NCBI RefSeq assembly: GCF_003477605.1
Contig: NZ_QUDR01000001.1
Coordinates: 124,001 to 188,000 of the forward strand
DNA: 64,000 bases
Direction of reading: 5' to 3'
Source of the DNA: Clostridium sp. AF37-5
GTDB lineage: Bacteria > Bacillota > Clostridia > Lachnospirales > Lachnospiraceae
The first letter of the stretch is position 1. Every line of letters starts with the position of its first letter. Under the pieces are notes generated by a model. It saw only the letters and a program-made list of their open reading frames with translations. It had not been told where the DNA came from and made no database searches. Positions 32,663-40,740 of this stretch are shown piece by piece. The translations under genes were made by a program, and so were the position numbers.

Positions 32663-35600
32663 ATGGGATTGTTTGGTATTGCGACAAATAGTGTACAAAT
32701 GTTAGTGTTAGTAGCGGTTTTAACCGTGGCAGTTTTTGCTGTTTTGTATTTTGAAAAATTCCGCTATGAAGTAGAAGGAATTCGGATTTACCGCAAAGAC
32801 AGCAAAAAGTCATGGACTAATCTACTGCTTGTATTAGCGGCAGCGCTGCTTGTAAAACTGATTTTTGCGGCAGCGTATGAAGGACATGGAACGGATATGA
32901 CCTGCTTTAGTGCGTGGTCGGATATGATTTTTAAAGATGGATTCTGGAATTTCTATCATTCGGATTCTTTTACGGATTATCCGCCCGGATATATGGCAAT
33001 GCTGTGGGGCATTGGGGCTCTGCGCAGCATCTTTAATCTGGATGTTGCAACAGGAGCCGGAAGATGTGTTATTAAACTGATTCCGATTTTGTTTGATCTT
33101 GGTGCAGGGGCACTGCTTTATAAGATAGCAAAGAGAAAATTTTCTGAAGGTTCTTCTCTTATTTTGTCAGCGACATACGTGCTCAGTCCGGTCGTTGTTC
33201 TGGATTCTTCGGCATGGGGACAGGTGGATGGTGTATTTACCTTTTTCCTGTTGCTTGTCTGCTATCTGTGCATGGAAGAAAAGCGTATTTTTGCGTATTT
33301 TGCTTTTGTTGCCGGAGTTCTTATCAAACCGCAGATGATTATGTTTGCTCCGCTTTTGATTTGGACAATTATTGAACAGGTTTTCTTAAAAGATTTTTCA
33401 AAAGAAAAAATGTTTCGGGATTTAGTAGGCGGCGTTTTATCTCTTGTGGCAATGGTTGTATTTACCCTTCCGTTTGGTGTGGACAAAGTGTTCAGCCAGT
33501 ATGTGAATACGTTGGGCTCGTATCCGTATGCGACGATTAATGCATACAATTTCTGGGCGTTGTTAGGACAGAACTGGCAGCCGCAGGCAAATTCATTTTT
33601 AGGTGTGTCAGCAAGCTCGTGGGGAACACTCGCAATTTTAGTATCCGTTGCACTGAGTGCCGTGATTTTCTTCCGCTTAAAAGATGATAATTCCCGCTAT
33701 TTTACAAGCATGGCGGTACTTCTTGCCAATATGTTTTTATTCTCAGTGCGTATGCATGAGAGATATTTATTCCCGGCACTTGTACTTATGTTGGCTGCCT
33801 TTTTGGTGAAGCCGACCAAACAGTTATTCTTTACTTATGTGGGATTTTCGGCAATTCACTTTTTGAATGTAGGTCATGTTTTGTGGGCGTATGTCGAGGA
33901 AAACGAAAATACGGCACCAAACGGACCGTTAATTGGAATTACGGCAGTCCTTACAATTTTAATGTTTGCTTATTTGATTTATGCTTCTTTTTCTGTTTCG
34001 GTTATGGAGGATTTAAAAGAGGTATCCGGAGGAAAGAAGAAAAGGAACACCCTTCCATATCTTGTGAAAAATCCGAAGGTGAAAGAGAAAGAACCGGAAG
34101 AAGTCTATAAACAACATATTCATGCGACAAGAAGAATGCCTAAATTTACAAAGTGGGATTATATTGTATTGTTTGGAATTCTTGTATTATACAGTGTATT
34201 CGCTTTTCGTGATTTGGGTGATACCAAGGCTCCGGAGACTTACTGGCAGCCGGAAAATGGTAATTCCGAGATTGTGTTAGATCTTGGTAAAGCAAAAGAT
34301 ATCGGAATGATTTATACGTTCCTTGGAGCGAAGGAAGACCGTATGATGACGCTTGAAATGTCAGAGGACGGGAAAAACTATGATATGGTCGGCACGGTCA
34401 GAGCAACAAGTGTGTTCTGTTGGGATGCATTAAAGACTTGGGACAAAGAATCTCAGGAAGAGGGCGCGGATGATTATAATCTGGCAAAAGATTACCGTTA
34501 TATCCGCTTAAGTGTTGATGAAGACCAGCTTTTTGATACCTTTATGCTGAATGAATTAGTGATTCTTGACAAAGACGGAAACTGGATGAAACCGGTCAAT
34601 GCTTCTGAATATAAGAATTTGTTTGATGAGCAGGATTGTTTTGAGCCGCAGAGTGATTTGCCGGAGACTGTCTGGAAAGCTGAAAAAGCTGGAGAAACCG
34701 TGACTTTAGATTTGGGTGCAGATAGTTACTTTAGTATGCTGCGCGGCTACTCTACGGAGAAAGCAAATCAGCGGTTTGAAGTGGAAGTGGCAAAATCGGC
34801 AAATGATGGTGAGGAGCCACAGTATCAGAAAGTGGGAACGGTAGTCAGTGGTGAGGCTGATGGCTTTAGCAGACTTTCAGAGGAAAATCAGCAAAATGCC
34901 GATACTTATTCTTTTGCCAATGATTCGTACCGCTATATCCGCTTGACAACACTTTCGGATAATACAAGTTTGAATGAACTGGTATTGACGGATACGAATG
35001 GAAATACGGTGAAAATCCGTGACCATATTGGCGGAGATTCCTTGTTTGATGAACAGGATGGATACCGAAAGGCAATTACCTTTAGGAGCGGCACTTATTT
35101 TGATGAAATTTATCATGCGAGAACGGCTTATGAAATTGCGCATGGAATGAGCAATTATGAGTGGACACATCCGCCTCTTGGTAAAGTATTTATCAGTCTT
35201 GGTGTGCGCATGTTTGGCATGAATCCGTTTGGCTGGCGAATTATCGGTGTGCTGTTTGGAATCGGGATGATTCCGTTTATGTACTTCTTTGGCAGGCGTT
35301 TGTTCAAAAACCGCACGTGGGCGGCCGGTGCATTGACATTTTTGTTTACTTTTGATTTTATGCATTTTACGCAGACAAGAATTGCTACCATTGATGTGTA
35401 CGGAACATTCTTTATTATAGCAATGTTCTACTTTATGTATCAGTACAGCCAGACAAGTTTTTATGATACAAAATTGTGGAAGACTTTTATCCCGCTTGGC
35501 TTAAGTGCAGTGATGATGGGACTTGGCTGTGCATCGAAATGGACGGCAGTATATGCGTCTGCCGGTCTTGCTGTGTTCTTCTTTGCCATTATGGGCTGGC

Positions 35601-36664
35601 GTATTTTTGAGTACCATCTGGCGAAGAAAAATCCGACGGGCGAAACAGAAGGAATTGCGCATAAACATATTATTGAAGTATTTAAGAAGAAACTTCTTTT
35701 AACCCTTGGTTTCTGTGTGATTTTCTTTGTGTTTGTAGCAGGAACGATTTATGTTGCTTCCTATGTTCCGTTTGAGGACAGTGCAAAGGATAACACCGAG
35801 CGCTTCTATGAAGTGACAGATGAGAATTATGAAGGATTTAAATGGGAAAATACATTTGTTTCCGGTCTTGTGGATACACTTCGCGACCACAGTGGAAATC
35901 CTGTGGCTGAGACGGTCGGAAAAATGTTGAATAATCAGCATGCTATGTATGAATACCACAGCAAACTGGAGGCTACCCATCCATGGCAGTCAAGCTGGTA
36001 TGAGTGGCCGACGATGATACGACCGATGTATTATTACTGCCAGACTTTGCGGGATGGTATGAAAGAGGGTATCAGTGCCTTTGGTAACCCGCTTGTATGG
36101 TGGGCAGGAATCCCGGCATTGATATTGATTCTTCTGCCATTTGGAAGAAGGCGTTCGAACAGACTTGGAAGCAAAACGTCGCAATGGCTTCAGAGTATCG
36201 GCTGTGAATTCTTTGTGTTCCTTGCTTTGTGGAGTGTGTTTGTGAAACAGTCTTCAAGTAATGGAGGCGGTGATTCATGGAAGTTATATGGACCGTTCCT
36301 TATTGTGCTTGGCGTGGCGTCGGCTTTGTATATTGCTTACCAGCTTGTGACAAGGGGAGACAAAAAAGCCTTGTTTATGGTATTTGCCTATGCGGTTCAA
36401 TTATTACCGTGGATTTTAGTGCCGCGCTGTACATTTGCCTATCACTATTTTCCAAGTGTGCCATTTGTCGCCATGATGATTGTGTACGGTATGGTAAAAC
36501 TTGTGGATGCGGACAAAAAATGGTTCAAATGGTGTATGGTTTATCTGGCAGTTGCCTTTTTCCTGTTCTTAGTTTTTTATCCGGTACTTTCCGGACAGCC
36601 GATCTATGAGCAGATGGCAAGAGATGGACTGCGCTGGCTGGAAGGCTGGCAGCTTGTCAGCTAA
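32663..36664 (+). CDS. Double glycosyltransferase fusion, C-terminal PMT (GT39) domain
   Basis: 1333 residues. The N-terminal half (about 1-450) is a multi-helix GT-C type membrane transferase with GHGTDMTCFSAWSD and TDYPPGYMAMLWG. After a helix near 495-510 come two extracytoplasmic beta domains resembling F5/8 C (discoidin) modules (about 520-640 and 665-800). The C-terminal part (about 805-1333) matches protein O-mannosyltransferases, with the Asp-Glu pair in GTYFDEIYHARTAYE and YEWTHPPLGKVFISLG. It may attach hexoses from a polyprenyl carrier to exported proteins or wall polymers. AAGGAGGAAGGAG precedes the ATG. Confidence 0.8.
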   Translation: MGLFGIATNSVQMLVLVAVLTVAVFAVLYFEKFRYEVEGIRIYRKDSKKSWTNLLLVLAAALLVKLIFAAAYEGHGTDMTCFSAWSDMIFKDGFWNFYHSDSFTDYPPGYMAMLWGIGALRSIFNLDVATGAGRCVIKLIPILFDLGAGALLYKIAKRKFSEGSSLILSATYVLSPVVVLDSSAWGQVDGVFTFFLLLVCYLCMEEKRIFAYFAFVAGVLIKPQMIMFAPLLIWTIIEQVFLKDFSKEKMFRDLVGGVLSLVAMVVFTLPFGVDKVFSQYVNTLGSYPYATINAYNFWALLGQNWQPQANSFLGVSASSWGTLAILVSVALSAVIFFRLKDDNSRYFTSMAVLLANMFLFSVRMHERYLFPALVLMLAAFLVKPTKQLFFTYVGFSAIHFLNVGHVLWAYVEENENTAPNGPLIGITAVLTILMFAYLIYASFSVSVMEDLKEVSGGKKKRNTLPYLVKNPKVKEKEPEEVYKQHIHATRRMPKFTKWDYIVLFGILVLYSVFAFRDLGDTKAPETYWQPENGNSEIVLDLGKAKDIGMIYTFLGAKEDRMMTLEMSEDGKNYDMVGTVRATSVFCWDALKTWDKESQEEGADDYNLAKDYRYIRLSVDEDQLFDTFMLNELVILDKDGNWMKPVNASEYKNLFDEQDCFEPQSDLPETVWKAEKAGETVTLDLGADSYFSMLRGYSTEKANQRFEVEVAKSANDGEEPQYQKVGTVVSGEADGFSRLSEENQQNADTYSFANDSYRYIRLTTLSDNTSLNELVLTDTNGNTVKIRDHIGGDSLFDEQDGYRKAITFRSGTYFDEIYHARTAYEIAHGMSNYEWTHPPLGKVFISLGVRMFGMNPFGWRIIGVLFGIGMIPFMYFFGRRLFKNRTWAAGALTFLFTFDFMHFTQTRIATIDVYGTFFIIAMFYFMYQYSQTSFYDTKLWKTFIPLGLSAVMMGLGCASKWTAVYASAGLAVFFFAIMGWRIFEYHLAKKNPTGETEGIAHKHIIEVFKKKLLLTLGFCVIFFVFVAGTIYVASYVPFEDSAKDNTERFYEVTDENYEGFKWENTFVSGLVDTLRDHSGNPVAETVGKMLNNQHAMYEYHSKLEATHPWQSSWYEWPTMIRPMYYYCQTLRDGMKEGISAFGNPLVWWAGIPALILILLPFGRRRSNRLGSKTSQWLQSIGCEFFVFLALWSVFVKQSSSNGGGDSWKLYGPFLIVLGVASALYIAYQLVTRGDKKALFMVFAYAVQLLPWILVPRCTFAYHYFPSVPFVAMMIVYGMVKLVDADKKWFKWCMVYLAVAFFLFLVFYPVLSGQPIYEQMARDGLRWLEGWQLVS

Positions 36665-36691
36665 ACAAACGATAGAAAGAAGGATAAAAAC

Positions 36692-38077
36692 GTGAGAAAA
36701 CTGATTCAAGAGATTCATAACGGGAAAAATATAAAGGAAAATTTAAAACATTATGCGGATATTGCCGTAAAAACATATGTGGATTATGGAACGCTTGAAA
36801 TGACTTTTTCTGCGTATTCGCTTTTGGAAGATGAAATACAGGTGTTAGATGCGGATGAGAAGGAGAAAATGCTCTCGCAGGTAAAACAGGCGATTGGCTG
36901 TTTGGCGGATGAGTCCTGCGATTTCGCGGTACTTGGTGAAAAAATGAATCATCTGCGGGATGAAATTACGGATAAAATGGATGTTTTAACTGCGTACACG
37001 GACCGCATGATTTGTTATGAATATGTGTTAAACCGTATGGAATTAAAATATCTTTCCAAGAAAGAATTGTCAGAGAAACTGGCAGCTTTTGAGGAAGAAG
37101 AGTACATGAAAATGTTAGAAGGGTATTTGTTTGGCAGTAAAGATCAAAAGGTGGCGCTTGATAAAATTCGTTTGATTATGGGACAGATTCCGGTTCATAT
37201 GACAAAGAATAAATTGTTTGAGCGGATTGGTGAAGCACTTACGTTATATCAGGATGGCGATAAATCGGCACTGGATGGCTTTTTGTATATGGTGCGTACA
37301 AGTGCGATGCTGTATGAGCCAAAGCAGGAAGAAAATCAGTTTCCAGAGATTTTAGAGGCCCTGCAAACGTTTGAACAGACCGATTTTGAGTCATTAGAGG
37401 GCGAGAAATACAATCAATTGGTATCACTTTTGGAAAAGACAGCCAAAGAAATTCATGAGATTACGGACTTTTATTATGAAGTGCAAAATGTTGTGAATGG
37501 TGTGTATGCCATGGCACTGATTCTTCCTTATCGTGAGAAAATGAGCCGGATTGAAAAAGCGGGAAGAAACGTTTGGCAGGCATTGGCACAAGGAGAGTTA
37601 AAAGAAGAACTGTTAGTGCCGTTAGAGGGCAGTATCGAGGAGTGTGTTGAAAAATCCAGTCATTTGGAATCGATTTTATATGAAATCCGCAGTTCTTATA
37701 AGAAAGAATTAATGGAAACCGGTCTTGCCGGACAGTTCCACGATTTTGTATTAGTGGCAAATCTTTTGTCAGACAGTTTGTTTATTGACTTGTCGGTATC
37801 CGGTGAGGAAGAGGAAAAAGCAGACCTTTCTTACGTGAGAAAATGCACAGATGAATTAGTAAATGAACTTTCCGAGAAGTTAAGCCGGGTGTCAAAACCG
37901 GTGAAAAAAGCGATTATGGGACTTGTCCTTGAAAAACTGCCATTGACGTTCCAAAATTCGGATGAGGTACTTGATTATATCCGTGTTAATCTGATGGGAT
38001 GTCAGGATAAGGCTGAAAAATGTGTGGTACTTACGATGTTAGCAGACTTGATTCGCGAGGAGCAGGAGTGGACATGA
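36692..38077 (+). CDS. Conserved-looking unknown protein, helical
   Basis: 461 residues from GTG, seven bases after AGAAGGA. No family recognised. It is acidic, almost wholly helical by composition, with no signal peptide or membrane helix and no obvious catalytic motif. It is followed after one base by the next gene, so the two are surely in one transcript and likely coupled in translation. It lies between a glycosyltransferase and sporulation genes (DUF2953, GerW). Confidence 0.6.
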   Translation: MRKLIQEIHNGKNIKENLKHYADIAVKTYVDYGTLEMTFSAYSLLEDEIQVLDADEKEKMLSQVKQAIGCLADESCDFAVLGEKMNHLRDEITDKMDVLTAYTDRMICYEYVLNRMELKYLSKKELSEKLAAFEEEEYMKMLEGYLFGSKDQKVALDKIRLIMGQIPVHMTKNKLFERIGEALTLYQDGDKSALDGFLYMVRTSAMLYEPKQEENQFPEILEALQTFEQTDFESLEGEKYNQLVSLLEKTAKEIHEITDFYYEVQNVVNGVYAMALILPYREKMSRIEKAGRNVWQALAQGELKEELLVPLEGSIEECVEKSSHLESILYEIRSSYKKELMETGLAGQFHDFVLVANLLSDSLFIDLSVSGEEEEKADLSYVRKCTDELVNELSEKLSRVSKPVKKAIMGLVLEKLPLTFQNSDEVLDYIRVNLMGCQDKAEKCVVLTMLADLIREEQEWT

Positions 38078-38078
38078 T

Positions 38079-38417
38079 ATGATTTACTGGTATCAGAATT
38101 TATATATGGATGAAACCGTAGAAAAAAATCCGAAACGGTGCAAAAAACGGGTGGAAAAGCGGCGCCCATGGAAAAAGAGTTACGTCGTGCTTACCTTGGC
38201 GCAGAATGATAAGAATTTATTTGAGATTATGCAGACGCGCCAGTTGTTTTTTCGCCGCTACCGTCATGTGGATATGTATGTAGTGGCACTGACTTCGGAT
38301 TATGATGCCGCTGTCGAAATTCTGCAGCAGATTTTAGAAAAAGGATATCGTGAGAATCCGGAATATAACCCAAGGAACGTATTTGCCAAGAAGGAGTTTT
38401 ATCCGGGTAGAAAGTAA
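38079..38417 (+). CDS. Unknown small basic protein
   Basis: 112 residues. Its start is one base after the upstream stop, and the GAGGAGCAGGAG ribosome site is inside that gene. The N-terminus is very basic (PKRCKKRVEKRRPWKK); the rest contains YVVLTLAQNDKNLFEIMQT and VVALTSDYDAAVEILQQIL, which looks like a small alpha/beta domain. No family recognised. Its tight coupling to the preceding unknown gene suggests they work together. Confidence 0.6.
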   Translation: MIYWYQNLYMDETVEKNPKRCKKRVEKRRPWKKSYVVLTLAQNDKNLFEIMQTRQLFFRRYRHVDMYVVALTSDYDAAVEILQQILEKGYRENPEYNPRNVFAKKEFYPGRK

Positions 38418-38437
38418 CAGAGAAAAGAGGTGTGCCT

Positions 38438-39259
38438 ATGTGGATTTTTTTATTAATACTCAAATGGATTTTCATTATACTTGGCATACTTTTAGGACTT
38501 GTTTTACTATTTACGGCTCTTGTTTTATGTGTGCCGGTGCGCTACCGGGCAGCAGGGGATAACCATGAAAAAATCCAGTATTCATTTAAGGTGAGCTGGC
38601 TTTTGTCTATTGTTGCCGTGAAAAAGAAAAAAGATTCGGAGCAGATTGTTTTCTCTGTGTTTGGTATTCCGATAAAGAGAATGGGAAATGAAAAACCGGT
38701 AAAAAAAACCGTGGTGAAATCAGAGAAAGAAAAAGAGCCGGAACCATTACAGGATAACAAAGAAGAAACAGGCGAGCCGGTTTTGGCAGCGCAGGAAGAA
38801 AAAAAGGAACAAAGAAAGGACAAGAAGAAGAAAACTTTTTCCAGGACCAAAAAAGCGAAGAAAAAGAAAAGCAAAAAAAACTTTTCATTTCAAGGGCTAT
38901 CCAGTATAATGAAGTGTGTGAAACAAAACAAGAAACTTTTGAAACGGTTGTATCGGGAAATAAAAGAGTTAGTTAAGTATCTCGCACCGAAAAAGGTGAG
39001 AGGAACATTTGCATTTGGAACCGGCGACCCTTCATCGACGGGGCTTGTTACGGGGCTTATCAGTTTGTTCCCGATTGCTTATCAGGAGGGCGTTTATGTT
39101 ACACCGGACTTTGAGGAAAAAAGACTGGCTGCTGATTTTCTTGTAAAGGGCAGAATGAGGGTGATTTATTTTTTACGGCTCTTTTTGAGACTGTATCAGG
39201 ATAAAGAATTGAAACGAATGTGGAAACAGATTCATAGATTAAAAAAGGAGGCTTTTTAA
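38438..39259 (+). CDS. DUF2953-domain membrane protein (YtfI-like)
   Basis: 273 residues. One N-terminal membrane helix (about 4-30), the DUF2953 pattern VPVRYRAAGDNHEKIQYSFK and SWLLSIVAVKKK, a very Lys/Glu-rich insert (about 90-155), and a C-terminal FGTGDPSSTGLVTGLISLFP segment typical of the family. ATG 38438 is chosen because GAGGTG lies seven bases ahead; the GTG at 38432 overlaps it. In Bacillus the same pair, ytfI-ytfJ, is adjacent, as here with gerW. Function unknown. Confidence 0.8.
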   Translation: MWIFLLILKWIFIILGILLGLVLLFTALVLCVPVRYRAAGDNHEKIQYSFKVSWLLSIVAVKKKKDSEQIVFSVFGIPIKRMGNEKPVKKTVVKSEKEKEPEPLQDNKEETGEPVLAAQEEKKEQRKDKKKKTFSRTKKAKKKKSKKNFSFQGLSSIMKCVKQNKKLLKRLYREIKELVKYLAPKKVRGTFAFGTGDPSSTGLVTGLISLFPIAYQEGVYVTPDFEEKRLAADFLVKGRMRVIYFLRLFLRLYQDKELKRMWKQIHRLKKEAF

Positions 39260-39260
39260 A

Positions 39261-39644
39261 ATGTCAGAAAATAATTTTACCAACACAGTAGAATCCCTGT
39301 TTAAGGGGATGGATGCATTTATCACAACAAAGACCGTAGTGGGAGACGCTGTGCGTTTTGACGATGGAACCATTGTACTTCCGCTTGTGGATGTGAGCTT
39401 TGGCGTTGCTGCCGGTGCATTTGCAAACGACACTGAAAAGAAAAACAACGGTGGCGGCGGTATGGGCGGTAAAATCCAGCCAAGTGCCGTGTTAGTAATT
39501 AAAGACGGAACGTCCAAACTTGTCAATGTGAAGAACCAGGACGGTATCACAAAGATTCTCGATATGGTACCGGATTTTGTTGACAAATTTGCCGGAAAGA
39601 AAAATAAAGAGCAGCCACACGATGCGGGAAAAGATGCGGAATAA
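39261..39644 (+). CDS. gerW: GerW family sporulation protein (YtfJ)
   Basis: 127 residues. Family marks are TVESLFKGMDAFITTKTVVG, a central VDVSFGVAAGAF followed by a glycine run, and PSAVLVIKDG. GerW is needed for germination in Bacillus. AAAGGAGG precedes the ATG and the gene begins one base after the DUF2953 stop. Presence suggests a spore-forming lineage, though GerW homologues also occur in non-sporulating relatives. Confidence 0.9.
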   Translation: MSENNFTNTVESLFKGMDAFITTKTVVGDAVRFDDGTIVLPLVDVSFGVAAGAFANDTEKKNNGGGGMGGKIQPSAVLVIKDGTSKLVNVKNQDGITKILDMVPDFVDKFAGKKNKEQPHDAGKDAE

Positions 39645-39695
39645 TCCGTAAGAATTGTGGAAATTTTAAAATTTGTAAAAAAATAAAAATTTTGC

Positions 39696-39724
39696 TTGCA
39701 TTATAGTTGGAATTTTGCTAAAAT
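39696..39724 (+). promoter_or_regulatory. Promoter of rpmB
   Basis: TTGCAT (39696-39701), 17-bp spacer, TAAAAT (39719-39724), with a leader of about 75 bases before rpmB. Confidence 0.6.
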
Positions 39725-39804
39725 ATTCGTGTTGTCGTGTGTGAGAGATATTTTGTTTCATATAGAAGAGACATGCGAAGTTTAAGCAGAAGGAGGTGCT
39801 TTTC

Positions 39805-39990
39805 ATGGCTAAATGTGCAGTATGTGGAAAAGGCGTACACTTTGGTAACGCTGTCAGCCACTCTCATAGAAGAAGCAATAAGATTTGGAAATCGAATTTG
39901 AAATCTGTTAGAGTAAAGGTGAACGGTGGTACAAAGAAAATGTATGTTTGTACTTCATGCCTTCGTTCTGGTAAAGTGGAAAGAGCGTAG
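39805..39990 (+). CDS. rpmB: 50S ribosomal protein L28 (zinc-binding C+ form)
   Basis: 61 residues. MAKCAVCGKGVHFGNAVSHS is the L28 opening; the second cysteine pair is in MYVCTSCLRSGKVERA, so this is the zinc-ribbon form. The AGGAGGTG site fixes ATG 39805 rather than an in-frame TTG upstream. Monocistronic, with its own promoter and a very strong terminator. Confidence 0.97.
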   Translation: MAKCAVCGKGVHFGNAVSHSHRRSNKIWKSNLKSVRVKVNGGTKKMYVCTSCLRSGKVERA

Positions 39991-40012
39991 TTGCGGTTTA
40001 CCCGTACATCAT

Positions 40013-40062
40013 AAAAAAAGAACACATTCTTATACTAGAGTAGGAGAATGTGTTCTTTTTTT
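40013..40062. terminator. Strong bidirectional terminator
   Basis: Perfect 18-bp stem, A7 then GAACACATTCT on the left and AGAATGTGTTC then T7 on the right. It serves rpmB and, on the other strand, the convergent microprotein whose stop codon overlaps its end. Confidence 0.92.
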
Positions 40063-40204
40063 AGTCACAGCTTGTGAAGAGATTATAGCCAAGGACAAGA
40101 CAGGCAATAATAATCAGGATGGCAAGCAGACTGTGCCGCATGAAAAGCATGATGCACATACCGATGCCAATCCAAAACAGAATAAATCCGATTAAGCGTT
40201 TCAT
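40061..40204 (-). CDS. 47-residue membrane microprotein
   Basis: Minus-strand frame beginning MKRLIGFILFWIGIGMCIML and ending LGYNLFTSCD. It has two hydrophobic helices (about 4-21 and 25-43) separated by a short basic turn (MRHS), an organised small membrane protein rather than chance sequence. I recall similar short clostridial proteins with the same opening and LGYNLF ending, but cannot verify that here. The ribosome site is weak (GCGGGTATC); an upstream ATG four codons away is possible. Its stop overlaps the shared terminator with rpmB. Confidence 0.6.
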   Translation of the reverse strand: MKRLIGFILFWIGIGMCIMLFMRHSLLAILIIIACLVLGYNLFTSCD

Positions 40205-40276
40205 AAAAGATACCCGCATAGATGTCTTTGTTACTATTCTATGCAGAAAATGGGAAAAGTTTCGCAGTATGTGGAT

Positions 40277-40305
40277 TTGCTTTTTTTTATAGAATAGTGT
40301 AAAAT
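40277..40305 (+). promoter_or_regulatory. Promoter of the Asp23/DAK2 operon
   Basis: TTGCTT (40277-40282), 17-bp T-rich spacer, TAAAAT (40300-40305), 50 bp before the first ATG. Confidence 0.55.
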
Positions 40306-40355
40306 AAAAATAATTATGCAGTTATCCGTTAGGGGATACCAGATTGGAGGTTACT

Positions 40356-40712
40356 ATGAAAGGTCAGATGGATACCGAAATGGGCAAAATCTTTGTAGAT
40401 GAGGATGTATTGGCTAAGTATGCCGGTTCCGCAGCGGTAGAGTGTTTTGGCGTTGTTGGTATGGCATCCGTAAACGTACGCGATGGCTTTGTAAAGTTGT
40501 TGAAAAAGGACAACTTGCGTCATGGCGTGAATGTTAGTGTGGCGGATGGCAAGCTGATGATTGAACTTCATATTATTGTGGCATACGAAGTAAGTATTCT
40601 TGCGGTTGCACAAAACCTTGTTGATAATGTGAAGTATAAGGTAGAAGAGTATACCGGCATGGAAGTTGGAAAAATTACCGTATGCGTTGAAGGCGTACGC
40701 GTGATTAACTAA
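40356..40712 (+). CDS. Asp23/Gls24 family protein (YloU-like)
   Basis: 118 residues. Seen: GKIFVDEDVLAKYAGSAAVE, CFGVVGMASVNVRDG and the C-terminal EYTGMEVGKITVCVEGVRV, all typical of YloU-type Asp23 proteins. ATG 40356 is six bases after GGAGG. In Firmicutes this gene stands between rpmB and the DAK2 gene (yloU-yloV), exactly as here. The role is thought to be envelope-related; details are unclear. Confidence 0.88.
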   Translation: MKGQMDTEMGKIFVDEDVLAKYAGSAAVECFGVVGMASVNVRDGFVKLLKKDNLRHGVNVSVADGKLMIELHIIVAYEVSILAVAQNLVDNVKYKVEEYTGMEVGKITVCVEGVRVIN

Positions 40713-40740
40713 TTTGCCTGTTAAATTGGAGGAGAAAACT

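Noticed and set aside
38542..38888. Phe/Ser-rich minus-strand frames in the DUF2953 gene
   Set aside because: Reverse reading of a Lys/Glu-rich coding tract.
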